Source of the DNA: JAKQHY01 sp034429475
GTDB lineage: Bacteria > Chloroflexota > Anaerolineae > B4-G1 > SLSP01
DNA: 39,131 nucleotides
Reading direction: 5' to 3'
NCBI GenBank assembly: GCA_034429475.1
Contig: DAOUGD010000134.1
Coordinates: 1 to 39,131 of the forward strand
Shown here: positions 17,751 to 24,614 of the stretch, piece after piece
Layout of the letters: the number at the start of each line of letters is the position of its first letter
Position numbering within the stretch: the first letter of the stretch is position 1
Notes under the pieces: model-generated
Databases searched by the model: none
What the model saw: the letters and a program-made list of their open reading frames with translations, nothing else
What the model was told of the DNA's origin: nothing
Translations under genes and position numbers: made by a program

Positions 17751-17909
17751 CTACAAAACAAACCTCCGTTTACTTGTTCTACCAACCGCCAGGCAAAGCC
17801 ACACCCCCACAGCCCCCACCGTCAGGAGACGCTTACGGTTCATCCAACCACAGGTGATCTGGTTCCGTTTGGGGTCGTAATCCAAATCGTAGAACTTGTT
17901 TGTTACCAT
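17751..17909 (-). CDS. Small one-TM protein (52 aa) leading the chemotaxis operon
   Basis: An uninterrupted 52-codon frame starts at ATG 17909, 8 nt after a good AAGGAG site, and ends with TAG 1 nt before the parA ATG. The peptide begins MVTNKFYDLDYDPKRNQ, has one hydrophobic stretch (about 28-43, LLTVGAVGVWLCLAVG) and a basic tail TSKRRF. It is below usual gene-calling cut-offs. RBS quality, spacing and position as the first gene after the promoter support it being real. I recognise no family. It could anchor or localise the ParA/array system at the membrane, but that is inference. Confidence 0.6.
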   Translation of the reverse strand: MVTNKFYDLDYDPKRNQITCGWMNRKRLLTVGAVGVWLCLAVGRTSKRRFVL

Positions 17910-17999
17910 CGCCAATCACTCCTTGCACTACTCCATAGATTATTCGTGACTGTGCCCTGGGAGGTAGAATGAGGTGAATTTTTGTATTCAAACTGATAG

Positions 18000-18015
18000 G
18001 AATTTATATAAATTC
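18000..18015. promoter_or_regulatory. 16-nt perfect palindrome at the operon start site (operator candidate)
   Basis: GAATTTATATAAATTC is perfectly self-complementary and begins right after the -10 box at 18016-18021, so it covers the predicted transcription start (about 18009). A dimeric repressor bound here would block the chemotaxis promoter. AT-rich palindromes can also arise by chance. Confidence 0.5.
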
Positions 18016-18044
18016 ATTCTAGGCCAAAAGTGAGAATTTCACAA
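18016..18044 (-). promoter_or_regulatory. Sigma70-type promoter of the chemotaxis operon
   Basis: On the minus strand TTGTGA (18039-18044) and TAGAAT (18016-18021) are 17 bp apart, the ideal spacing. The leader from the expected start near 18009 to ATG 17909 is about 100 nt. No other strong promoter is seen in the 240 bp between the small ORF and psuG. Confidence 0.6.
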
Positions 18045-18091
18045 GAGGGGTTAGCAATCTGTAACGCAGTCGTATCACTCACGATAAACAA

Positions 18092-18120
18092 TGTGGGGCA
18101 AGTTGCTCCCTTGCCCCACA
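18092..18120 (-). terminator. Rho-independent-like terminator after psuG
   Basis: TGTGGGGCAAG (18092-18102) and CTTGCCCCACA (18110-18120) form a perfect 11-bp GC-rich stem with a 7-nt loop. It starts 30 bp after the psuG stop. The minus-strand tail TTGTTTAT is moderately U-rich; the plus side has TTTTT, so it may work both ways. It separates psuG from the chemotaxis promoter. Confidence 0.7.
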
Positions 18121-18149
18121 CATTTTTCTGCTCCAACACCCCATGCGAC

Positions 18150-19046
18150 TCAACCCCATGCCGCCGCAATCTGTGCCGCGATACGCGCATTGTTGAGCAG
18201 TAAGCTCTCGTTGGCGCGCCGTGATCGCGCTTCGCTCAACGTCACCAGCCGCGCCAGGAGGAAGGGGGTGATGGCTCTCCCCACGACGCCCTGCGCCTCG
18301 GCTTCGGCGACGGCGCGCGCGATGAGCGGCGCAATCTCGGCGGCAGGGATCTGGTCTTCGCCCGGAATTGGCGCAGTGACGAGTAGCCCCTGCGGTAGGT
18401 GTAGCGTCCGCTGCGCCCGGAAAACCTGCACGATCTGGGCGGCCTCCGTCACCCGCACATCCACCGGCAGCCCCGACTCGCGGCTGTAAAAGGCGGGGAA
18501 TTCGTCGGTCTGCCAGCCCAGCACCGGCACACCCCACGTCTCCAGATACTCTAACGTGCGCGGCAGGTCGAGAATGGACTTGGCGCCCGCGCACACCACC
18601 ACGATGGGCGTGCTCGCCAGCACCGGGAGGTCGGCGGAAATGTCTTCCGGGTGCCCCCGATGCACGCCGCCGATGCCGCCGGTCGCAAAGACGCGGATGC
18701 CCGCGCGGTGCGCCAACAGCGCGGTCGCCGCAACAGTTGTGCCGCCGTGGAGTCCACGCACGCCGACCAGCGGCAAGTCGCGCACGCTCACCTTCACCGC
18801 CGTCTTGTCTGCCGCCAGGGTCTCGATCTGCGCGTCGCTCAATCCTACCGTGGGCCGCCCGCGCCAGATCGCCATCACCGCCGGGGTCGCACCGTGCGCC
18901 CGGATCGCTTCCGCCATACGGCGCGTGATGTCCACATTGGCCGGATACGCAAACCCGTGCGTGATCAGCGCCGATTCCAACGCGACGAGGGGCTTACCCT
19001 CATCCAATGCCTGTCGAATCTCGTCACTCAGTACAAAATCATCCAT
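18150..19046 (-). CDS. psuG: PsuG, pseudouridine-5'-phosphate glycosidase
   Basis: PsuG cleaves pseudouridine 5'-phosphate to uracil and ribose 5-phosphate in RNA base salvage. The 298-aa protein is close to the usual ~310 aa. Family signatures include VALESALITHG with the active-site Glu, KVSVRDLP with the lysine that acts on the sugar, GGTTVAAT, FATGGIGGVHRG, CAGAKSILDLPRTLEYLET, VLGWQTDEFPAFY, and the C-terminal LLLNNARIAAQIA. GGGGGAG lies 2 nt before ATG 19046; the frame upstream runs through a 7-mer repeat array. No pseudouridine kinase (PsuK) is adjacent, so either it lies elsewhere or another kinase supplies the substrate. An M20 hydrolase is upstream, 82 bp away. Confidence 0.95.
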   Translation of the reverse strand: MDDFVLSDEIRQALDEGKPLVALESALITHGFAYPANVDITRRMAEAIRAHGATPAVMAIWRGRPTVGLSDAQIETLAADKTAVKVSVRDLPLVGVRGLHGGTTVAATALLAHRAGIRVFATGGIGGVHRGHPEDISADLPVLASTPIVVVCAGAKSILDLPRTLEYLETWGVPVLGWQTDEFPAFYSRESGLPVDVRVTEAAQIVQVFRAQRTLHLPQGLLVTAPIPGEDQIPAAEIAPLIARAVAEAEAQGVVGRAITPFLLARLVTLSEARSRRANESLLLNNARIAAQIAAAWG

Positions 19047-19063
19047 AACTCCCCCATCCAGAC

Positions 19064-19133
19064 AGAAATCAGTGATCAGAAATGAGGAATGAGGAATTCC
19101 TATCTCCTCACTCGCCACTCCTCACTCGCTACT
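19064..19133. repeat. Heptamer array between psuG and the M20 hydrolase gene
   Basis: Ten consecutive 7-bp units can be laid out: AGAAATC, AGTGATC, AGAAATG, AGGAATG, AGGAATT, CCTATCT, CCTCACT, CGCCACT, CCTCACT, CGCTACT. The two halves are partly inverted around GAGGAATTCCT. The array reaches into the last codons and stop of the M20 gene (stop at 19129-19131). Confidence 0.7.
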
Positions 19134-20316
19134 TCCCCAACAATCGCATGGCCAACGCAGCGTACACTTCGGCGGCGGTGTAAACTTGCTCGATCTCCAC
19201 GTACTCGTTGCGCGTGTGCGGCAAGGTGGGATCGCCGGGGCCAAACCCCACCGTCGGAACTTGCGCGACGGCGGCGGTGTACGCGCCCTCGGTCGCAAAG
19301 TGCCAGCACGTCATGCCGGGGCGCAGTCCCACGTCCCGCGCAGCCTGAGTCATCGCCTGTACCAGCGGGTGCCGTTCCGGGTATACCCACGGCAACGATG
19401 TCCGCCGCGCCCGGTACGTCTTGCCGCTATAGGTGGCGACGTTTTCCTCAATGACGTGCACCTCCGCCCTGACGCCCTCCCGCGCAATGATGCGCTGCAC
19501 ATCCAGCAGTGCGCTCGATTCAGTTTCGCCCACCGTCAACCGCCGGTCGAGAATCAGCGCGCAGAGGTCGGGGACGGCGTTGCGGCTGACGGCGTGGGAC
19601 CGAACGTCGGTCACAGCCAGCACGCCCGGCCCCAAGAAGGGATCGTCGCCCAATTGTTCGGCCAGGATTTCCAGCCCAAATACCAGCCGCGCCGCCGCAT
19701 AGATGGCATTGTCGCCCAGATGCGGCGCGGAGGAATGAGCCGACCTGCCCTTGACCGTCAGTTCCATCTCCACGTGACCCCGTTGGGCGCGCACCACCTG
19801 TAAATTCGATGGCTCGGCAATCACCACCCAGGCCGGGCGCAGGCCATCTTCCTCAAAAAGCACGCGCGTACACGTGCCCTCAGAACACTCCTCCAGCCCA
19901 ACCGCCGTCACCCAGATCGGGCCTTTGAGCGCATCCCGCCGGTGCGCCAGCAATGCCGCCCCATAGACCGTCGCCGCCAGTCCGCCCTTCATATCGCACG
20001 CCCCCAGGCCATACAGGCGGTCCTCTTTCACCTCTGCCGCCAACGGCGGGGATGTCCACGTCTCCGGCGCAGCCGCCTCCACCGTGTCCATGTGACTGTT
20101 GAGCATCAACGCCGGGCCATCCGCCGGCCCAATCCGCCCGATGACGTTGCCGGCCGCGTCCCGTCGCGCTTCGTCGTACCCCAGGCGGCGCATCTCCTCC
20201 AACACCAGGGCTGCCACTGCCCCTTCTTTACCGGATAAACTCGGCGTCTGCACCAACTTGCGCAAGAATTCCAGAAGTGAAACCTTCCCCTCAGCGTTTA
20301 AAGACCAGTGGCTCAT
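19129..20316 (-). CDS. M20-family metallohydrolase (YgeY/ArgE-DapE-like)
   Basis: Zinc-dependent M20 enzymes remove acyl groups or cleave small peptides and carbamoyl compounds. The 395-aa product has the metal-site motifs SHMDTV (first His/Asp), the Asp of GACDMKGG and the Glu pair GLEECSEG, then the dimerisation-domain GRSAHSSAPHLGDNAIY, and FGPGDPTLPHTRNEYV with the C-terminal metal His. The spacing and the phrase TPSLSGKEG resemble YgeY-type hydrolases more than classical ArgE. GAGGAGAATCA precedes ATG 20316. The C-terminal codons lie inside a heptamer array. The substrate is unknown; no selenium- or purine-catabolism genes are nearby to support the YgeY context. Confidence 0.88.
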   Translation of the reverse strand: MSHWSLNAEGKVSLLEFLRKLVQTPSLSGKEGAVAALVLEEMRRLGYDEARRDAAGNVIGRIGPADGPALMLNSHMDTVEAAAPETWTSPPLAAEVKEDRLYGLGACDMKGGLAATVYGAALLAHRRDALKGPIWVTAVGLEECSEGTCTRVLFEEDGLRPAWVVIAEPSNLQVVRAQRGHVEMELTVKGRSAHSSAPHLGDNAIYAAARLVFGLEILAEQLGDDPFLGPGVLAVTDVRSHAVSRNAVPDLCALILDRRLTVGETESSALLDVQRIIAREGVRAEVHVIEENVATYSGKTYRARRTSLPWVYPERHPLVQAMTQAARDVGLRPGMTCWHFATEGAYTAAVAQVPTVGFGPGDPTLPHTRNEYVEIEQVYTAAEVYAALAMRLLGK

Positions 20317-20331
20317 TGATTCTCCTCTGAA

Positions 20332-20366
20332 AATAGCGAATAGCGAATAGCAAATAGCAAATAGCA
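20332..20366. repeat. Heptamer array AATAGCR x5
   Basis: Two copies of AATAGCG and three of AATAGCA lie in perfect tandem just upstream of the M20 ribosome site. The rest of the 146-bp gap (to about 20462) holds GTGTCCTTCGTGTCCC-type near-repeats and no gene that I can see. Confidence 0.9.
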
Positions 20367-20462
20367 AAATTTCTACTTGTGTCCTTCGTGTCCCTTGTGG
20401 TGAAAATTTTCATCCCTCCGGCGCCGCCGCTCCTCTGCGCCTATTCTCCAGCCCCCTCACCC

Positions 20463-21884
20463 TCAATACGCGCCTTCCCCCAACAGCACTTTGGGGATGG
20501 TGCGCAACATAATGGTCAAATCCAACCAGGGGGACCAGTGCTCGATATAGTAAAGATCGAGCAGCACCATTTCGTCAAAGGTTAGTTCGCTGCGTCCACT
20601 GACCTGCCACAAACCGGTCAACCCGGGGGTGACGGCCAGACGCCGCTTGTGCCAGGGCTTGTATTGCTTGACTTCGTCCGGGATCGGCGGACGCGGGCCG
20701 ACCATGCTCATTTCCCCGCGCATAATGTTGATGAGCTGCGGCAGTTCGTCCAGGCTGCTCTTGCGCAAAAAACTCCCCACCCGCGTCCGCCGGGGATCAT
20801 CCTTGATTTTGAACAACGGCCCGTCAGCCTCATTCAACGCGCGCAGCGTCTCCAACTCCGCGTCCGCCCCCACCCGCATTGAGCGGAACTTGTACACTCT
20901 GAACAATTGGCCATTCTTGCCCACCCGCACTTGCCTGTAAAACACCGGCCCCGGCGAATCCAGCTTGATCGCCAGCGCGATCAGCCCAAACAACGGCGCG
21001 CCCAGCGTCAAACCGAGACCCGCGGACACCAGGTCTATCGCGCGTTTGATGATCATCTCCGCGCGGCTGAAGTCAATCTCATGAGCTTCGATCAGGGGCA
21101 GGCCCCCCAGATCGCTCACCTCGATATGGCTCATGCTCATCTGAAAGAGATCGGGAACTAAGCGCGCCGTCACCTGCCGGCGGGCGCACTCGCGCAGCAC
21201 TTGCAAGATGCGGCGGTGATACGTCCAGGGCAGCGTAACAATGACTTCATCCACCGCCTCGGCGTCAATCACCCTCGGTAAGTTATCGAGCGGCCCCAGC
21301 CCCTTGAAACGGCCTACTTCCCCCGCGCCCTTGTCGGGATTGTCATCCACGTAGCCGACAATTTGATATCCCAGGTCAGGACGCGCGACGACGGTGCGCA
21401 TCACGCGCCGCCCGACTTCTCCGGCGCCGACGATGACAATTCGTCGCACGTCAATCCCGCGCTGCCGGAGTTGGCGTTGGATCACCATCGCCAGACCGCG
21501 GGCCAACGCCATGAATATAATCATAAAAAAGCCGCACTCCAACAACAGCAGACGGGAGTAGACCAGCGGCTGGAACGCAAAGGTCGCCGCCAGCATCGCG
21601 ACCAACGTAATCACCACCGCGTTGACGATGAGTGAGACGTGCTCCAACCACAGACGCCCGCGCCAATGCGTATAGGCCTGGCTGAACAACAAAATCAACG
21701 GCGTGATCACCGAAAACCAAATATTAAAGGGCAAATAGGCGCTGTACGGAGCGTCAAAAACGATGTTGAGGAACCATTGCAGGCGATACCGCAGCACATA
21801 CGCCAGCCACATAGATAGGTTGATGAGCACGATGTCCAGCACGACGACCCACCAGGACGCCGCATCATGCGAACGACCGTTCAT
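20463..21884 (-). CDS. Polyprenyl-phosphate sugar-1-phosphate transferase (WbaP/CpsE-type)
   Basis: These enzymes start repeat-unit assembly of exopolysaccharide or O-antigen by moving a sugar-1-phosphate from a nucleotide sugar to undecaprenyl phosphate at the inner membrane face. The 473-aa protein has four to five TM segments in the first 140 residues, a nucleotide-fold middle (VIVGAGEVGRRVMRTV, YVDDN), another membrane segment near 290, and the bacterial sugar transferase domain: KRAIDLV, SPGPVFYRQVRVGKNG, YKFRSM, LRKSSLDELPQLINI and MSMVGPRPP. The ATG makes an ATGA overlap with the upstream glycosyltransferase, so the two form a small surface-polysaccharide operon. Confidence 0.95.
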   Translation of the reverse strand: MNGRSHDAASWWVVVLDIVLINLSMWLAYVLRYRLQWFLNIVFDAPYSAYLPFNIWFSVITPLILLFSQAYTHWRGRLWLEHVSLIVNAVVITLVAMLAATFAFQPLVYSRLLLLECGFFMIIFMALARGLAMVIQRQLRQRGIDVRRIVIVGAGEVGRRVMRTVVARPDLGYQIVGYVDDNPDKGAGEVGRFKGLGPLDNLPRVIDAEAVDEVIVTLPWTYHRRILQVLRECARRQVTARLVPDLFQMSMSHIEVSDLGGLPLIEAHEIDFSRAEMIIKRAIDLVSAGLGLTLGAPLFGLIALAIKLDSPGPVFYRQVRVGKNGQLFRVYKFRSMRVGADAELETLRALNEADGPLFKIKDDPRRTRVGSFLRKSSLDELPQLINIMRGEMSMVGPRPPIPDEVKQYKPWHKRRLAVTPGLTGLWQVSGRSELTFDEMVLLDLYYIEHWSPWLDLTIMLRTIPKVLLGEGAY

Positions 21885-23035
21885 TGCACCCTGCCTGTCT
21901 GTTGGAGCACTTCACGATAGAGGGTCGCCGTCTCACGGGCCGTCCTCTCCCAGGTGAAAGCAGCGGCGTGTGTCAATCCCTGCGCCCGCACCTGCTCGCG
22001 TAAAGCGTTATCGGCCAGCAAACGGTGCAGTCCTGCGGCGATCGCCTCGACGTCGGCGGGCGGGACAAGCAGCGCGCCAGCTCCGGCGGCCTCGGGCAGC
22101 GCCGTTTCGTTCGTGGTGAGCGTCGGCGCGCCGCACGCCTGCGCCTCCAGCACCGGCAGGCCGAAGCCTTCGTATTGAGAGACGTAGGCAAACACGGTGG
22201 CCGCGCAATACCAGAAAGGCAGCCGCTCAGCGGCTACGTAACCAGGGAAATGCACCCGCTGCTCCAATCCCAAACGCTCTACCTCCGCGAACAACTCCTC
22301 ATACAGCCAACCGCGCCCCCCCACCAGGCACAAGTGTACGTCCGTATCCGGCAGTCGCGCAACGGCCTGGATCAACCGCCGCAAATTCTTGCGCGGCTCC
22401 AATGTCCCAACGTGCAGAATGAAACGGTCAGGCAAGCCCTGCGCCTGCCGGAAACGCGCCACATCCGCCGCCGGCAGCGGGTGGAACAACGGGTCTACGC
22501 CATGATAGACGGTGTGAATCCGCCCAGCCGGGACGCGCAGCAGCGTCGCGGTTTCGCGCGCGGTGAACTGCGAAACGGCAATGATCGCTGCGGCCCGCCG
22601 GCAGGCGATTCCCGTCATCCAACTCAGGTACAACCGGTTGCCGCGCCGAAAAAACTGGGGATAACGCAAAAAGCTCAGATCGTGGACGGTGATCACCTGT
22701 GGGCACGGCGCGACCAGCGGACCGACAAACGCTGGCGCGTGCAGCACATCCGCCTTTAACCGATGCAGCCGCCACGGCAACGCCGTTTGCTCCCACAGAA
22801 TCCGCCCTATCGGATGGCGCGTCGCCATCCGGCTGCGATAAGTCGGCAGCGCCGCCGCCTCTTCCGGTACCTGTCCGTCGCCGACCAGAAGGGCGTAACG
22901 CAGGTCGCCGTCCGCATCTGGCAAATGGCTCAACAGATTGGCAATATAAGAGGAAATCCCGGCGCTGCGATACGACGCATCTCCGGCCAACAAATGGGCA
23001 TTAAAAGCCACCAGTGGCGCTTTTATGCTTGTCAT
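21881..23035 (-). CDS. Glycosyltransferase, GT4-like (GT-B fold)
   Basis: The 384-aa protein shows the two-domain GT-B pattern of retaining GT4 enzymes. The acceptor half has an N-terminal NAHLLAG and HAPAFVGPL. The donor half has ILHVGTLEPRKNLRRLIQAV, CLVGGRGWLYEEL, VHFPGYV and the conserved E-x7-E region YVSQYEGFGLPVLEAQACGAPTLT. There is no signal peptide or TM. It starts at ATG 23035, only about 5 nt after the predicted transcription start of a TATAAT promoter. It overlaps the sugar transferase, so it likely adds the second sugar to the same lipid-linked chain. Donor and acceptor cannot be told. Confidence 0.93.
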   Translation of the reverse strand: MTSIKAPLVAFNAHLLAGDASYRSAGISSYIANLLSHLPDADGDLRYALLVGDGQVPEEAAALPTYRSRMATRHPIGRILWEQTALPWRLHRLKADVLHAPAFVGPLVAPCPQVITVHDLSFLRYPQFFRRGNRLYLSWMTGIACRRAAAIIAVSQFTARETATLLRVPAGRIHTVYHGVDPLFHPLPAADVARFRQAQGLPDRFILHVGTLEPRKNLRRLIQAVARLPDTDVHLCLVGGRGWLYEELFAEVERLGLEQRVHFPGYVAAERLPFWYCAATVFAYVSQYEGFGLPVLEAQACGAPTLTTNETALPEAAGAGALLVPPADVEAIAAGLHRLLADNALREQVRAQGLTHAAAFTWERTARETATLYREVLQQTGRVQ

Positions 23036-23046
23036 AAGTAACTGCC

Positions 23047-23074
23047 ATTATAATGCCCTTCACGTAATCCACAA
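23047..23074 (-). promoter_or_regulatory. Promoter of the glycosyltransferase pair
   Basis: Minus strand TTGTGG (23069-23074), 16 bp, TATAAT (23047-23052). The expected start is around 23040, leaving an almost leaderless mRNA for ATG 23035, which also lacks a clear ribosome site. The -35 touches the T-tract of the upstream terminator. Confidence 0.55.
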
Positions 23075-23106
23075 AAAAGCCCCGGAGGGGACTCTCCAGG
23101 GCTTTT
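23075..23106 (-). terminator. Terminator behind the 27-aa ORF
   Basis: On the minus strand AAAAGCCC-T-GGAG, loop AGTCCC, CTCC-G-GGGCTTTT forms a 12-bp stem with one mismatch, followed by six T. It closes transcription from the small ORF and isolates the glycosyltransferase promoter. Confidence 0.85.
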
Positions 23107-23133
23107 GATAAGGGAAAAACTGCGCCAGAACGG

Positions 23134-23217
23134 CTAACCGGGAATAAAGAAGAACATTGCGGCGAACACCAACCAACCCAAAATAAACAAGACCACATCC
23201 ACTACCTGACGTTTCAT
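23134..23217 (-). CDS. 27-aa hydrophobic mini-protein
   Basis: The 27-codon frame starts at ATG 23217, 5 nt after AGGAGGAAATC, one of the best ribosome sites in the window, and ends with TAG at 23134. The peptide starts MKRQVVDVVLFILGWLVF and is one membrane helix with a short basic N-terminus. A terminator follows 28 bp later, and the weak -10 TATGAT lies upstream (about 23270). It is therefore built like an independent gene. No family is recognised; small single-helix proteins of this kind often modulate a larger membrane protein. Non-coding small RNA is the alternative. Confidence 0.6.
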   Translation of the reverse strand: MKRQVVDVVLFILGWLVFAAMFFFIPG

Positions 23218-23312
23218 GATTTCCTCCTGAAGTGCGCTGAACTCAAAAGGGATGATTCCATCACCACCTTATGGATCATAACACCTTACCAGGAGAAACG
23301 CGTTAGTTTTGC

Positions 23313-23338
23313 GTAGCAAATATGTAGCAAATGTGTAA
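23313..23338. repeat. 11-bp direct repeat GTAGCAAATRT
   Basis: GTAGCAAATAT (23313-23323) and GTAGCAAATGT (23324-23334) abut and are followed by GTAA. They lie between the alcohol dehydrogenase stop and the 27-aa ORF, about one helical turn apart, and so could be a regulator site for that ORF. The function is a guess. Confidence 0.55.
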
Positions 23339-23346
23339 TGCGTCGC

Positions 23347-24501
23347 CTAAAACGCCCGTTCCAACACCCCGCGCAGTTCCGCTTCCGTCAACTTGATCGC
23401 ATTGCCCTTCATGCTGCTGGCGCGCAGCGCTTTCTCCGCCACCGTTGGGAAGTTCTGGGCAGTAACGCCGTAAGTCGCCAGCCCCGGAATCTTCAGCTCA
23501 CTGCACAGCGTCTTCACCCATGTGACCGCATCCTCCGCCTCACAATCCCAATCGCCGGTGAGAATGACCGCGATTTCGTCATAACGCTCCAGGACTTCGC
23601 TATCCGGCTCGCGTTTGCGCAGCGCGCGGACATTGGCTTCGATCACAAAGGGCAGCAACCGCCCACAGAGCGCGCCGTGCGGCGCGTTGAACATCCCGCC
23701 GAGCACGCCCGCCAGCCCATGCACCGCGCCGAGCTGCGCATTCGCCAGCGCCAGCCCACCAAACAGGCTGACCAGCGCCATATCCGCACGCGCCTCGGAG
23801 TCTTTGCCATCCCGGTACACTTGGCGCAGCGCTGTCGAAGCGCGCATCAGCCCCTCCCGGCACAGCGCGTCCGTGATGGGGTTGGGCGACTGGCACACGT
23901 AAGGCTCCAACACCTGCGTGAACGCATCCAGACCGGTGGCGGCCGTGATGTCCGGCGGCGCGCTATACGTTAGCTCCGGGTCCACCACCGCGAGGCGCGG
24001 CAGCATCAGCGGACTGCGCAGGCTCACCTTGACGTGATGCTCCGGCGACGCCAGCACCGCGTTCTTCGTCACCTCAGCGCCGGTCCCCGCCGTTGTTGGA
24101 ATGGCGATGTATGGCGCGGCAGGCCGGGTAAGCGGCTGCCCGCGCCCGACGACTTCCAGATAGTCCAGCGGATCGCCGCCGTTAGTGAGCAGCGCCGCAA
24201 TCGCCTTGCCCGCATCCAACACACTGCCGCCGCCGATCCCGATCACCAGATCGCAGCCGGCCGCCCGCGCCTGGGCGACGCCCTCGCGCACCATGGCGGT
24301 CGTCGGCTCGCCGGGCACGGCGAAGAACGTCACGCTAATGCCCTGCACTTCCATAGGCTTTAGCAACGGCTGCGCGCGCTCCTGGGTTTTCCCGGTGACA
24401 ACCAGCGCGTGTTTCCCCAACGGCGTCGCCAGCGCCGCCACTTCCTTCACCTTCCCTGGGCCAAAAACAATCTTCGTCGCTGTCGCAAACTCGAATTGCA
24501 T
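23347..24501 (-). CDS. Iron-containing alcohol dehydrogenase (group III)
   Basis: This 384-aa NAD(P)-dependent enzyme interconverts alcohols and aldehydes or ketones using a bound divalent metal. Seen are the N-terminal KIVFGPGKVKEV, GEPTTAMV, the nucleotide-binding GIGGGSVLDAGKAIA, IPTTAGTGAEVTKNAV, the PEL..APPDITAATGLDAFTQ segment with a metal Asp, and the metal His cluster AVHGLAGVLGGMFNAPHG. Its length matches the family. GAGGAGGAGAGATC precedes ATG 24501. A 9-mer inverted array fills the gap to the upstream gene. The substrate is not predictable; methanol/1,3-propanediol-type and lactaldehyde-type members share these motifs. Confidence 0.95.
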   Translation of the reverse strand: MQFEFATATKIVFGPGKVKEVAALATPLGKHALVVTGKTQERAQPLLKPMEVQGISVTFFAVPGEPTTAMVREGVAQARAAGCDLVIGIGGGSVLDAGKAIAALLTNGGDPLDYLEVVGRGQPLTRPAAPYIAIPTTAGTGAEVTKNAVLASPEHHVKVSLRSPLMLPRLAVVDPELTYSAPPDITAATGLDAFTQVLEPYVCQSPNPITDALCREGLMRASTALRQVYRDGKDSEARADMALVSLFGGLALANAQLGAVHGLAGVLGGMFNAPHGALCGRLLPFVIEANVRALRKREPDSEVLERYDEIAVILTGDWDCEAEDAVTWVKTLCSELKIPGLATYGVTAQNFPTVAEKALRASSMKGNAIKLTEAELRGVLERAF

Positions 24502-24522
24502 GATCTCTCCTCCTCAAATGTC

Positions 24523-24587
24523 TCAACGGATTGAACGGATTCAACGGATTCAACCATGGCATCCGTTCCATCCGTTGAATCCGTTGA
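24523..24587. repeat. Nonamer inverted array 1 (TCAACGGAT type)
   Basis: TCAACGGAT, TGAACGGAT, TCAACGGAT, spacer, ATCCGTTCC, ATCCGTTGA, ATCCGTTGA: three 9-mers and three inverted 9-mers that can fold into a long hairpin. It sits between the epimerase-like gene (stop 24615) and the alcohol dehydrogenase ribosome site. Confidence 0.9.
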
Positions 24588-24614
24588 CAGAATTTTCACC
24601 ACACCTGGCGGATT

